This document shows positions 7,834 through 15,570 of a DNA stretch of 64,000 nucleotides, in pieces (within the stretch, counting starts at the first letter, position 1; every line of letters starts with the position of its first letter). The stretch comes from Candidatus Gastranaerophilales bacterium (GTDB taxonomy: Bacteria > Cyanobacteriota > Vampirovibrionia > Gastranaerophilales > Gastranaerophilaceae). A model generated the notes under the pieces. It worked only from the letters and a program-made list of their open reading frames with translations, searched no databases and was not told the origin of the DNA. The translations under genes were made by a program, and so were the position numbers. The stretch lies in the NCBI GenBank assembly GCA_944325875.1, contig CALVBU010000003.1, positions 62,001 through 126,000 on the forward strand. The letters are read 5' to 3'.

Positions 7834-8617
7834 AAATTACCCTATAGGATTTTTCGATTCAGGCGTTGGCGGACTTACGGTACTAAAACAATTTAGAGAA
7901 ATACTACCGCAAGAAGATTGCCTATATTACGGTGATACAAAAAATATGCCATACGGAGAAAAAACAAAAGAACAATTGATAGAATTTTCTTATCAAATTT
8001 TCAAATTTTTTGAAAACAAAGGAGTCAAAGCTGTAGTTATGGCTTGTAATACTACATCTGCAACTACTTATGACACTTTAAAAGATAAATTCAATTTTAA
8101 AATATATCCGATAATTCAATCCGTTACAACAATCTTATCAGAACTTCCAATAAAAAAATTAGGAATTTTGGCAACCCACGCAACTATAAATTCTCACGCT
8201 TATAAAAACGGCATTAACAAATTAAATTCAAATATTGAAGTAATAGAACAAGCTTGTCCAGAATGGGTAAAAATTGTAGAAAACAGACAAGAAGATTTAC
8301 CTGAAAGTAAGAAAGAAATAAAGCAGGACTTAGAAAATATTTTAAAATATAATCCTGATAAAATAGTCTTAGGCTGTACACACTATCCATATTTATTGGA
8401 TAACCTAAAAGAATATACACCGGAAAGTATGTTTATAAATCCTGCAGCATCATTTGCAAAATATATAAAAACAGATCTAGAAAATAACGGGTTAATAGCA
8501 ACCAACGGAAGTGGAAAAGAAGAATATTATGTAAGCGGAAGCCCTAAAAACTTTGAAAAAGCAGCTTCTATATTTTATGAATTAAAAACCTCTCCAAAAC
8601 AGATTATATTAAATTAA
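7814..8617 (+). CDS. murI: glutamate racemase, apparent ATT start
   Basis: Converts L- to D-glutamate for peptidoglycan. Catalytic Cys residues sit in ACNTTSAT and LGCTHYP. The first ATG (7946) would delete the conserved N-terminus IGFFDSGVGGLTVLKQF, which contains the catalytic Asp and is encoded in frame just upstream. That frame is open from 7799 and contains no ATG, GTG or TTG before the motif. GGAGGGA at 7800-7806 sits seven bases before ATT 7814, giving a 267-residue protein, the usual MurI length. The start overlaps the end of amiC by 20 bp, so translational coupling is likely. A sequencing error hiding an ATG is the alternative. Confidence 0.85.
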   Translation: MISNNIKNYPIGFFDSGVGGLTVLKQFREILPQEDCLYYGDTKNMPYGEKTKEQLIEFSYQIFKFFENKGVKAVVMACNTTSATTYDTLKDKFNFKIYPIIQSVTTILSELPIKKLGILATHATINSHAYKNGINKLNSNIEVIEQACPEWVKIVENRQEDLPESKKEIKQDLENILKYNPDKIVLGCTHYPYLLDNLKEYTPESMFINPAASFAKYIKTDLENNGLIATNGSGKEEYYVSGSPKNFEKAASIFYELKTSPKQIILN

Positions 8618-9569
8618 AGCAGGTTTCATAATCTTCAACTTCAATGATATGTGGTGAAATTTTATCTTTAGTAATATCTAAAGCCGTATTATTTTCTTTC
8701 ACAGCATAAACTGGTATATTTCGTTTTATCGCTTCAAATACAGGAATTGAGCCCAATGAATTATATGGCATTATAAGAAAATCAACATCGTCAACAGATA
8801 TACCATTATTTAAATTAATTAATGGCGCCATAGACAACCCAATTAAAATACAAGGTAAAAATGTAGGTGTAATATATTCTGCCGAAGACTTAGAATTTAC
8901 AATTTCAGAAGAAATAGAATAATCAAGAAAAGCTGGAGAATGCGCACAAGGAACTCTTAACTCAGCTGAAATATAATGAGATAAAACAGCTTCAATTCCT
9001 CCCACAGGATCAGTTCCAATACCATTTGCATAATCTTCATTCATATCTTCAGGATCTTCAAACAAACAGACTAAAGCAATAGCCTCAGCCCCTTTTGCTA
9101 ATAACTTTTTAGATGCATCAAGCAGAGTTTTTTCATTCAATACACTACCTGCAGAAACTCCGTTATTATCAAGCGAAAAATCAACGCCAACAGGATCTTT
9201 CGTCAGCTCATAACCGATTACATCAATTCCATAGACAGTTTTTACTGCATTAATAGTATTTATATGAACATTCAAAACATCCTGAGGAATTCCAGAATCA
9301 AAAACAACACCTATTTTATTATTATTTGAAGGAGTTAAAGTTAAATTACCTTTAAAAAACTCATCAAGAGAATCCCCTTCAACATATAACATTTTTTCAT
9401 TAATACCTGAAAAACACCCTGCATTAACTACATTAGGATTTACTATGAGATTAGCTTTTTGAGTAAACTTTCTAGCCCAACCACTTGCATCACCTGCGTA
9501 TCCGCCAATAGAAGCACCGATTCCTGTCGGAACAATAAATACACCTAATTTTTCATCAATATTTATCAT
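8604..9569 (-). CDS. DUF3326 family protein
   Basis: 321 residues from ATG 9569. A longer frame to 9755 would run through a terminator and into the next gene, so it is rejected. The N-terminus GVFIVPTGIGASIGGYAGDA is the hallmark of DUF3326, a family found mainly in cyanobacteria and plastid lineages and without a settled function. Later blocks (ANLIVNPNVVNAGCFSGIN, GTDPVGGIEAVLSHYISAE, PCAHSPAF) also fit. It is convergent with murI and overlaps its 3' end by 14 bp. No ribosome site is obvious before the ATG. Its presence is one of the taxonomic hints toward the cyanobacterial phylum. Confidence 0.8.
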   Translation of the reverse strand: MINIDEKLGVFIVPTGIGASIGGYAGDASGWARKFTQKANLIVNPNVVNAGCFSGINEKMLYVEGDSLDEFFKGNLTLTPSNNNKIGVVFDSGIPQDVLNVHINTINAVKTVYGIDVIGYELTKDPVGVDFSLDNNGVSAGSVLNEKTLLDASKKLLAKGAEAIALVCLFEDPEDMNEDYANGIGTDPVGGIEAVLSHYISAELRVPCAHSPAFLDYSISSEIVNSKSSAEYITPTFLPCILIGLSMAPLINLNNGISVDDVDFLIMPYNSLGSIPVFEAIKRNIPVYAVKENNTALDITKDKISPHIIEVEDYETCFNLI

Positions 9570-9588
9570 ATCTAAATAATACAACAAA

Positions 9589-9611
9589 AAAAGCGGCAAA
9601 ATGCCGCTTTT
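9589..9611 (-). terminator. terminator for the minus-strand gene at 9637
   Basis: AAAAGCGGCA / TGCCGCTTTT, 10-bp stem with 3-base loop; read on the minus strand it is followed by a T-rich run ending TTTTGTTGT. It separates the helical protein gene from DUF3326. Confidence 0.85.
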
Positions 9612-9636
9612 CCAATCTCGAATATTAAGTTTTGAA

Positions 9637-10029
9637 CTATTGACTTGCACCTCCGTAAGTAAAATCGCTCTTGATATTGTTTTGTAATAACTTAGTCCAA
9701 GTACTTTCAAAAGTTGTAACCTCATTAAGTCTTGTTTCATAGTTATTTTTATCAACTTCTAATTGAGATTCCCAAGAATTTAAGTTAGCAAGTTCATATT
9801 CACGATCTTTTTCCAACTGTTCCATAACTTCTTGGTAGATAGTCTGATCTTCGGAATCATAATATTCATAATAATAATACTGTTGTTTATCATTATATTT
9901 TTGCTGAATTTCGGCATTTTCACGCGTTGCGTTCATAATCTGAAACATTACATCTCCGATTTTTTGATTAAGCATAGCCTTTTGTTTGGTATACATTAAT
10001 AATGTTTCTTGAATGTTTGAAATAGCCAT
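9637..10029 (-). CDS. small helical coiled-coil protein, unknown
   Basis: 130 residues from an ATG preceded by GAGAGG. Almost wholly alpha-helical and charged, with a Tyr/Gln-rich middle (QQYYYYEYYDSED) between two helical arms. No signal peptide or membrane segment and no recognised family. Divergent from clpP. A second Met/Gln-rich helical protein (10900-11427) flanks clpP on the other side; the two resemble each other in size class and helical character, although I see no clear sequence identity. Confidence 0.6.
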   Translation of the reverse strand: MAISNIQETLLMYTKQKAMLNQKIGDVMFQIMNATRENAEIQQKYNDKQQYYYYEYYDSEDQTIYQEVMEQLEKDREYELANLNSWESQLEVDKNNYETRLNEVTTFESTWTKLLQNNIKSDFTYGGASQ

Positions 10030-10119
10030 AACTCTCGCCTCTCTTCATTTAGTTCTCTTATATATATAAAAACTTATAAAAATAGCTAATTTCAACATGA
10101 TTTAAATCTGTTACAATCG

Positions 10120-10149
10120 TTAACATAAAATATATTTTTATGTTATAAT
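10120..10149 (+). promoter_or_regulatory. sigma70-type promoter of clpP
   Basis: TTAACA (10120-10125) and a perfect TATAAT (10144-10149) with an 18-bp spacer, 24 bp ahead of the clpP ATG and its AGGAGAG ribosome site. Confidence 0.6.
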
Positions 10150-10173
10150 TAAATAGTTAATTAGGAGAGAAAA

Positions 10174-10788
10174 ATGGATCAACAAACTTATATGAAAATT
10201 ATGGGCTATGTCCCTACTGTAATCGAAGCATCATCTAGAGGTGAACGCTCATTTGATATTTTTTCAAGACTATTGAGAGAAAGAATTGTATTCTTAGGTT
10301 CAGAAATTAACGATGAAGTTGCAAATTCAATTGTTGCTCAGCTTCTTCTTTTAGATAGTGAAAATAACGAAAAAGATATCATGCTATATATTAACAGCCC
10401 TGGCGGTGTAATTACAGCAGGTATGGCTATATATGATACAATGAACTTAATTAAATCAGATGTTGCTACAATCTGTCTTGGAGATGCAGCATCAATGGGA
10501 GCTTTCTTACTATGTTCAGGAGCAAAAGGTAAAAGAATGGCTCTTCCTAACTCAAGAATAATGATTCACCAACCTCTTGGTGGTGCTCAAGGTCAAGCAA
10601 CTGACATTGAAATTGAAGCAAAAGAAATTCTTAGAATGAAAAATATGTTAATCGATATTATTGCTCAAAATTCAGGGCAACCATTTGATAAAGTAAAAGA
10701 AGATTGTGAAAGAGACCACTTCCTGTCAGCACAAGAAGCTTTGGAATACGGTCTTATTGATAAAGTTGTTCAAAAGAACTCTTTGTAA
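10174..10788 (+). CDS. clpP: ATP-dependent Clp protease proteolytic subunit
   Basis: 204 residues, full family length. Catalytic triad visible: Ser107 in [11 protein letters not shown], His132 in [10 protein letters not shown] and Asp181 in [29 protein letters not shown] is the oxyanion-side strand. ClpP forms the tetradecameric chamber that degrades substrates unfolded by ClpX/ClpA/ClpC partners in the cytoplasm. No Clp ATPase gene is adjacent. A good ribosome site (AGGAGAG) and promoter precede it and a terminator follows, so it is probably monocistronic. Confidence 0.97.
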   Translation: MDQQTYMKIMGYVPTVIEASSRGERSFDIFSRLLRERIVFLGSEINDEVANSIVAQLLLLDSENNEKDIMLYINSPGGVITAGMAIYDTMNLIKSDVATICLGDAASMGAFLLCSGAKGKRMALPNSRIMIHQPLGGAQGQATDIEIEAKEILRMKNMLIDIIAQNSGQPFDKVKEDCERDHFLSAQEALEYGLIDKVVQKNSL

Positions 10789-10810
10789 CAAAAGTTAACA
10801 TTTTTAAGTA

Positions 10811-10842
10811 AAACATGCAATTCGTTAGAGTTGCATGTTTTT
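10811..10842 (+). terminator. clpP terminator
   Basis: AAACATGCAA / TTGCATGTTT, 10-bp perfect stem with a 10-base loop, followed by TT, 23 bp after the clpP stop. Confidence 0.8.
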
Positions 10843-10899
10843 ATATACATGTAAAGGTTATAAAAGGTTAGTTAGAAACTTTATGGTAGGAGTAGGACT

Positions 10900-11427
10900 A
10901 TGTGTCTGTTAATGTTCCACAAGCGTAGGCTTGATATTATTCATCGACAATACGAAATGAATGCACGGTTGAATGAAATTACTATGAAAATTCACGACCT
11001 GCAACAATATGCGAGTAACATTGCTGATGGTACAATATCTATTAATGATATGGCAAACACTCCGGCATCTATGTTCAATAGAACATTAATGTATATGAGT
11101 TATGCACATAACGGAGCAGTAATGGGAGCAAATGCAAATATGCAGCAAATAATGATGCTTCCAAACGTTCAAGCTCAAATGGCTCAAATGACTGATCCAA
11201 ATCAACAAATGATGTATCAGCAATGGATTTTCCAAAATTTATATGCTCAACAAAGAGAACAGTTCTCAAAACAAGAAACAAAACTTTTAAATGAGCAAGA
11301 AAAACAATTACAACAAGAGAAAACAAAGATTGAAACTCAATTAAAAATGCTACAAGCAGAACTTGAAGGTGTTCGTCAGGGTGAACAAGATGCTGTTAAA
11401 CAATGGAAACCTGAATACGTAGCATAA
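10900..11427 (+). CDS. Met/Gln-rich helical coiled-coil protein, unknown
   Basis: 175 residues from an ATG with AGGAG upstream. Residues 10-45 are helical; ~70-115 are unusually rich in Met, Gln and Asn (for example MQQIMMLPNVQAQMAQM); ~115-165 form a Lys/Glu/Gln coiled coil. No signal peptide. Not a recognised family; it resembles other small helical proteins of this genome such as 9637-10029. It ends just before a strong bidirectional terminator. Confidence 0.6.
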   Translation: MCLLMFHKRRLDIIHRQYEMNARLNEITMKIHDLQQYASNIADGTISINDMANTPASMFNRTLMYMSYAHNGAVMGANANMQQIMMLPNVQAQMAQMTDPNQQMMYQQWIFQNLYAQQREQFSKQETKLLNEQEKQLQQEKTKIETQLKMLQAELEGVRQGEQDAVKQWKPEYVA

Positions 11428-11474
11428 TTATAAAAATTTACCCCCTTAAATCCTATCCTTAACTAACCGAACTT

Positions 11475-11502
11475 AAGGCTCACTTAATAGTGAGCCTTTT
11501 TA
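11475..11502. terminator. bidirectional terminator between convergent genes
   Basis: AAGGCTCACT / AGTGAGCCTT with a TAAT loop, T-run on the + side and A-run on the other. The stop codon of the minus-strand folate gene (11480-11482) lies inside the stem. Confidence 0.85.
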
Positions 11503-12013
11503 AATTTGAAATTATAAAATCTACATTAATATCAAAATCTTGATGAGGAATATCTTCTAAAATAAAATTATCATAAATCGGAACAACTGAAATTACATTT
11601 TTACATTGAGAAAGAAATCTATCATAAAACCCTCCGCCATACCCCAAACGGAAACCTTTTTTATCAACAGCTAAAGCAGGTACCAAAACTAAATCCAAAA
11701 TATCAGAAGATACAGGATTGGAACAAGGTTCATTAATTTTATACGCAGACTTTTTAAATTCAACATTTTCGGAATAAGGACAAACCTGCAAATCTTCACC
11801 ATTAACCCTAGGGAAGAAAAATTTTTTATTATCTTTTAATAAATCTAACAGGTTAATCTCGTATTTAGTTGGATAAAACAACATAACATTCTCAGCCTTT
11901 TGATAAAGGTCAAAATCTCTTATATTTTGACAAATCAAAGCACTTACGCTCGTGGTATCAATAGCTTTTCTTAACTCTTTAAATTTAGTCCTTAGGTGTG
12001 ATTTTTCCTGCAT
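11480..12013 (-). CDS. fau: 5-formyltetrahydrofolate cyclo-ligase
   Basis: 177 residues. Converts 5-formyl-THF to 5,10-methenyl-THF using ATP. The family signature LVPALAVDKKGFRLGYGGGFYDRFL is present at ~112-136, and the basic N-terminus (LRTKFKELRKAI) supplies the phosphate-binding Arg/Lys residues. Length is normal for MTHFS/YgfA proteins. Divergent from the CobO-type gene with only 24 bp between starts, so their promoters must overlap. No signs of damage. Confidence 0.9.
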   Translation of the reverse strand: MQEKSHLRTKFKELRKAIDTTSVSALICQNIRDFDLYQKAENVMLFYPTKYEINLLDLLKDNKKFFFPRVNGEDLQVCPYSENVEFKKSAYKINEPCSNPVSSDILDLVLVPALAVDKKGFRLGYGGGFYDRFLSQCKNVISVVPIYDNFILEDIPHQDFDINVDFIISNLKRLTIK

Positions 12014-12037
12014 AGTTTTAATATATAATAAATAATT

Positions 12038-12616
12038 ATGACAGACAATTGCACAAACAATTTAATAAACCCGAATTGGGCTAAACACGGATATATACAA
12101 GTCTACACCGGTAACGGAAAAGGTAAGACAACAGCCTCTCTTGGGCTTGCAATGAGAGCTTTGGGCAGATGTTGGAAAGTCCTGATTATTATGTTTATGA
12201 AAGGTGGAAATGACTATGGAGAACTTAATTCATTTAGAAACCTATCCACTGAAATTGCTAATAATTTAACTATTATCCAAGCAGGACCAGATCGAATCGT
12301 GTACCAAAACAACAAAACCGAAGCTGATGGTAACCTTATAAAAGAAGGCTGGGCCTTGGCTAAAAAAGCTATACAAAACGATGAATATAACCTGATTATC
12401 CTAGATGAAGCAAATATTGCAATTGATATGGGTTTTATTGATTTGTCTGAAATGCTTGATGTACTAAAAAACAAACCTGAAGAAATGGAAATTGTTCTTA
12501 CAGGCAGAAATGCCAAACAAGAAATAATTGATATTGCCCATCTAGTATCTGAAATTAAACCTGTAAAACATTACTGGGATACTGGAATAGCGGCTAGAAA
12601 AGGCATCGAATATTAA
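12038..12616 (+). CDS. cobO: cob(I)yrinic acid a,c-diamide adenosyltransferase, copy 1
   Basis: 192 residues. P-loop GNGKGKTTASLGLAMRALG near residue 27 and the ILDEANIAIDMGFI and VLTGRNA motifs identify the CobA/CobO/BtuR family, which transfers the adenosyl group of ATP to cobalt of corrinoids. The N-terminal ~12 residues are an extra tail compared with copy 2 at 22033-22566. No other cobalamin synthesis gene is nearby, so it probably acts in corrinoid salvage. Its stop codon directly abuts the stop of the convergent small gene. Confidence 0.9.
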   Translation: MTDNCTNNLINPNWAKHGYIQVYTGNGKGKTTASLGLAMRALGRCWKVLIIMFMKGGNDYGELNSFRNLSTEIANNLTIIQAGPDRIVYQNNKTEADGNLIKEGWALAKKAIQNDEYNLIILDEANIAIDMGFIDLSEMLDVLKNKPEEMEIVLTGRNAKQEIIDIAHLVSEIKPVKHYWDTGIAARKGIEY

Positions 12617-12787
12617 TTAGTAACTTCTTCTCATAAGATCAGATAGCTTAATCTCATTTGCTGCCTTTACAGGTTTGATAGAAGGTTTTTCTACAGGTTC
12701 TTTTGTTTTAAATTGAGATAAACCGATTTTTTTATCATCTTTTTTCATCATAAACATTTCTTTTAAAAAATTTACTATTTCTTGCAT
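12617..12787 (-). CDS. small basic protein, unknown
   Basis: 56 residues from ATG 12787, preceded by GAGGAG at good spacing; a longer frame to 12856 has no ribosome site. Composition is Lys/Pro-rich in the middle (KKIGLSQFKTKEPVEKPSIK) with a helical N-terminus and a C-terminal ANEIKLSDLMRRSY. No family recognised. Convergent and end-to-end with cobO. Confidence 0.45.
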   Translation of the reverse strand: MQEIVNFLKEMFMMKKDDKKIGLSQFKTKEPVEKPSIKPVKAANEIKLSDLMRRSY

Positions 12788-12903
12788 AGGGTAACTCCTC
12801 ACAATTTGTCTTATACCGATATAATACATTAAATCCAAGCAATGTGCAAATTTCATTATACTTTATGCTATATTAATTATACAGAAGACATTGAGGTTTA
12901 AAT

Positions 12904-13614
12904 TTGAATAATACTTACTATGAAACTTTAGATGAAAACTTTAATAAAGCTCTTGAACTGGCGGAGAAAACCCTAACTCAAGATGAATTAATTTCTATGC
13001 TTAAAAATGGAAATATTGCAGAAAAACAAATCGCAGCCCTAAGACTTGAAACTATATCCTCAGAAGAGGAAGCCCAAGCTCTAATTGATAATTTAACAGG
13101 TCAAGACGGAAAAATAAGAGAAGCTGTATCTTTAAAAATTAATGAATTTATGAATACCGAATCTCTCTTACATTTTTTTGAAAACACTAGAAGCTATGAT
13201 GTTTTTTTAGAAGCAATAATTGACATAAATGCAAATATTTGCAGAAATATTATTTCCGCAATATCGAATCTCAAAACAAATCCTATATTTTGCAAATATT
13301 TCTCAGAAAAATTAACTCATAAGACACTAGCTTTACTTGATATAATAAAAGATTTCGATTTCCAAGACGGTAAATATAAAGTAAATAAAGAAGTATTTAA
13401 GTTATATTGGTGCCTTGAAACTATATATGAATTCAGTGATTCAATAGATTTCGCAACTTTAAAAAAGATTTTACTCACAGCCAAAAATATTGAAGAATAT
13501 ACAATCAGAGAAAAAGCTGCCAAAATATTAACAAAAAATTTCAATGACATAGACCTAGAAAAAGCTCGGCTTGAGCTAAAAAATGATAAAAATTATTACG
13601 TTCGTAGATTTTAG
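12904..13614 (+). CDS. HEAT-repeat-like helical protein, unknown
   Basis: 236 residues beginning at TTG 12904, six bases after GAGGT; the next in-frame ATG lacks a site. The protein is made of short helical pairs. Residues ~30-75 (ISMLKNGNIAEKQIAALRLE followed by a second helix) and the C-terminal REKAAKILTKNFNDIDLEKA resemble HEAT/PBS-lyase-like repeats. It is cytoplasmic by prediction, probably a protein-protein interaction scaffold. It precedes the CopG-like regulator by 120 bp on the same strand. Confidence 0.65.
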   Translation: MNNTYYETLDENFNKALELAEKTLTQDELISMLKNGNIAEKQIAALRLETISSEEEAQALIDNLTGQDGKIREAVSLKINEFMNTESLLHFFENTRSYDVFLEAIIDINANICRNIISAISNLKTNPIFCKYFSEKLTHKTLALLDIIKDFDFQDGKYKVNKEVFKLYWCLETIYEFSDSIDFATLKKILLTAKNIEEYTIREKAAKILTKNFNDIDLEKARLELKNDKNYYVRRF

Positions 13615-13734
13615 TAAATAAAGTTTTGTTAAGCCTTTTATAAAAAATATATACTTAATAAGCAATTTTTCACTAAGAAAAAACTTTATATATATGGGAA
13701 AAGTTTAGCATAGGGAAATCAAAAGGAGTTAACA

Positions 13735-13923
13735 ATGGCTAGAGTATTAATTTCAATGCCTGAAAGATTTTTAGACGAAATAGATAATGTTGCGAACTCT
13801 GAAAACAGAACACGTTCAGAACTTATTCGTGAAGCATTAAGGACTTATATGTATAGAAATCAAATTAGAAATTCTAAAAAAGCAATTAAAAATGCAGAAA
13901 TTTTAGAAACATTACTTGGCTAA
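13735..13923 (+). CDS. ribbon-helix-helix (CopG-type) DNA-binding protein
   Basis: 62 residues with an AAAGGAG ribosome site. MARVLISMPERFLDEIDNVA forms the beta-strand and first helix, and ENRTRSELIREALRTYM the second helix, typical of CopG/MetJ/Arc-fold regulators. Such proteins act as dimeric repressors or antitoxins. The following gene could in principle be a partner but does not look like a known toxin, so a toxin-antitoxin role is not supported. Confidence 0.75.
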   Translation: MARVLISMPERFLDEIDNVANSENRTRSELIREALRTYMYRNQIRNSKKAIKNAEILETLLG

Positions 13924-13971
13924 AATAGGGATTTGCTGATATAATAGAATTAGGGAAATACTGGGGGAAAT

Positions 13972-14154
13972 ATGGAAAACTTAGAATTAGAAAAAAATGG
14001 TTACATCATGTCATCCATTGATGAGTACTTTGAGATTCTAGATCAAGAAGCTCAAAAACGTTCAAAAATGGTAGCAAAATCTTTAACTAAGTATTTAAAA
14101 AGAGTTCACTCTGAAACTAAATTTGATAAACTCAAAGCTTCAGCAGTAAACTAA
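13972..14154 (+). CDS. small helical protein, unknown
   Basis: 60 residues after a GGGGGAA ribosome site, 48 bp downstream of the CopG-type gene and probably co-transcribed. Helical, Lys/Glu-rich, with EYFEILDQEAQKRSKMVAKS in the middle. No similarity to known toxins such as RelE or PemK. Function unknown. Confidence 0.5.
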   Translation: MENLELEKNGYIMSSIDEYFEILDQEAQKRSKMVAKSLTKYLKRVHSETKFDKLKASAVN

Positions 14155-14203
14155 AAAAGATTTAGACCGTGTGTGTGCAAAAACGCGGTAAAACCAAACT
14201 TGT

Positions 14204-14227
14204 AAGCCCTGCAAATTTGCAGGGCTT
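14204..14227. terminator. bidirectional palindromic terminator
   Basis: AAGCCCTGCAAA meets its perfect complement TTTGCAGGGCTT, followed by TTG. It lies between the + strand small gene and the converging prepilin at 14233. Confidence 0.8.
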
Positions 14228-14232
14228 TTGTA

Positions 14233-14913
14233 CTACCAAGGATAATCATCCTTAAATTCCCAATTATCAAACTTTTGTAATAAAACTGAACAAACATCAG
14301 CATTATTTTTACATTTAGCTAATGCAGTATTTCTATCAGTATAGGAAGTAATTCCCCCCATAGCCGCTGGACCAAAAGTTTTAAATTTATTACCAAAAAC
14401 TAACTGCCCTGATGTGTTGCATAGATAAAACCTAAACTGGTCTTTTCCACTTTTATTAGGCTTCTTATCCCCATTAGAATCAAAAATCATATCAAAACAA
14501 GATCCAATGTAAAGTTGCACAGTGGAGCCATCTACAAAATATATTGTCGGATATTCACCAGAAGATGAATCATCAGGGAGCTTACCATTATCAACTTTTA
14601 AATACTTCAAATAAGGGAGTATATATTCATTCAACATCCAAACAGCATTTTTATTCATTTCTGCATAATTATAATTTCCATCTGCATCAACATTATTCTG
14701 GTTAGGCAAACTCCAATAAATAGAAGAACCATTTTTGCTTTCTGACATTAGAATTGCCTGATTCATAGATGAATAAAACTTTTTTAACCGTGCGGACGTT
14801 TCCAATTTCTGTTGTTTTTGAATTATTGTCGGCAATGTCATTGCGGCTATAATACCAATTATGCCTAACGTTATTAATACTTCTGCTAAAGTAAAAGCTT
14901 TTTTCTTTTTCAT
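14233..14913 (-). CDS. type IV prepilin-like protein A (downstream of poly-G leader)
   Basis: 226 residues from ATG 14913, four bases after GGAGG. Short basic leader MKKKKA, then the prepilin core FTLAEVLITLGIIGIIAAM with Glu at +5; the residue before the cleavage site is Ala rather than the usual Gly. Residues ~150-170 carry DSNGDKKPNKSGKDQFRF, a motif shared by all five prepilins here and reminiscent of calcium-binding loops of pseudopilins. Cys pairs occur near the C-terminus. Probably a minor pilin or pseudopilin assembled in the inner membrane after prepilin-peptidase processing. A leader with a C11/G11 tract (15056-15066) lies upstream. Confidence 0.85.
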   Translation of the reverse strand: MKKKKAFTLAEVLITLGIIGIIAAMTLPTIIQKQQKLETSARLKKFYSSMNQAILMSESKNGSSIYWSLPNQNNVDADGNYNYAEMNKNAVWMLNEYILPYLKYLKVDNGKLPDDSSSGEYPTIYFVDGSTVQLYIGSCFDMIFDSNGDKKPNKSGKDQFRFYLCNTSGQLVFGNKFKTFGPAAMGGITSYTDRNTALAKCKNNADVCSVLLQKFDNWEFKDDYPW

Positions 14914-14949
14914 AAATCCTCCGTTCATTTTATTATCTGACTTTCAAAA

Positions 14950-15106
14950 ATTTTGCAACAAAAATCACCGTGTCTTTTGGCACGGCTCTATCACCAGCTT
15001 TTTAAAAAATCGGAGGTCTAAGTCGAAAATGCTTTTCTCAACTGTTAGTTGGTAGCCCCCCCCCCCGAAATTCTATCTATTAGCGTTTTTTGCATACATT
15101 CCTCCT
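14950..15106 (-). promoter_or_regulatory. poly-G leader A with small ORF and hairpin upstream of prepilin A
   Basis: Read on the minus strand: AAAGGAGG, ATG 15095, ten codons, G11 (15066-15056), then a small CAACT/AGTTG stem-loop, a block nearly identical to leader B, a CCGTG/CACGG hairpin followed by TGATTTTTG, and the prepilin's own RBS and ATG. With 11 G the ORF ends after 16 residues (MQKTLIDRISGGGATN, stop at 15045). With 12 G (or 9) it would run on for 43 residues through the hairpin. Interpreted as a slippage-controlled leader peptide or attenuator. Confidence 0.6.
15056..15066 (-). repeat. homopolymeric tract, 11 G on minus strand (leader A)
   Basis: Eleven consecutive C on the + strand. 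It follows TTTC at codon 10 of the leader ORF, a position equivalent to the other four tracts of the window. Confidence 0.9.
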
Positions 15107-15125
15107 TTATATCTATTATAACAAA

Positions 15126-15153
15126 TTAAAGTCCGTTTTGCAACGGACTTTAA
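15126..15153 (-). terminator. terminator of the 15156 gene
   Basis: TTAAAGTCCGTT / AACGGACTTTAA, 12-bp perfect stem with TTGC loop, directly after the stop of the minus-strand gene. Confidence 0.8.
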
Positions 15154-15155
15154 TT

Positions 15156-15485
15156 TTACAAATACTTAGCTTGGATTTTTTCAGCCTTAGCTATATTCTT
15201 TTTAATCAAACTCAACAAATTTTCATTAAAATGTTTCTTACCTTTTGCCAATTCGACACTTACAAAAGGATTTGTAATCTTTGATGTATCAGTAACATAC
15301 ATTGTTGTTACATATTTTCCGTTTGGTTTTATATTATAAGATACAGAAATCTGATTTGCAGCTTTTTTACCAATTTTCAAATTTGCAAAATCGACATTTT
15401 TTACTTTTTTAGCAAATAATTTTTGAGCAGAAGCATCCAATCTTCCCTGAAAAGATGGATTTGATGAAATAGGTCTAATTGTCAT
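15156..15485 (-). CDS. small protein with N-terminal NPSFQG motif, unknown
   Basis: 109 residues with a good upstream GGAG. N-terminus MTIRPISSNPSFQGRL fits the lineage-type motif also seen at 37699, 17890 and 4815. The rest is a Lys-rich alpha/beta protein with alternating strands (QISVSYNIKP, KYVTTMYVTD) and a C-terminal helix. No signal peptide. Function unknown; the shared N-terminus could be a targeting or interaction tag. Confidence 0.6.
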   Translation of the reverse strand: MTIRPISSNPSFQGRLDASAQKLFAKKVKNVDFANLKIGKKAANQISVSYNIKPNGKYVTTMYVTDTSKITNPFVSVELAKGKKHFNENLLSLIKKNIAKAEKIQAKYL

Positions 15486-15570
15486 TAATTATCTCCTTTA
15501 TAGACAAAAAGAGCTGACATAATTTATATATCAGCTCTTTCTTATATTTTACAATGTTTATAAACTAAAA

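Noticed and set aside
9570-9755. N-terminal extension of the DUF3326 frame
   Set aside because: It would be translated through a strong terminator and into the next gene, and DUF3326 proteins begin near the VPTGIGASIGG block.
13735-14154. CopG-type gene plus small gene as a toxin-antitoxin pair
   Set aside because: The second protein shows no toxin motif and is helical and Lys/Glu-rich; order and spacing alone are not enough.
15009-15055. Plus-strand GGAGG...ATG mini-ORF (MLFSTVSW) in leader A, repeated in leader B
   Set aside because: Spacing from GGAGG to ATG is too long and the product has eight residues; it is better explained as the complement of the minus-strand leader.
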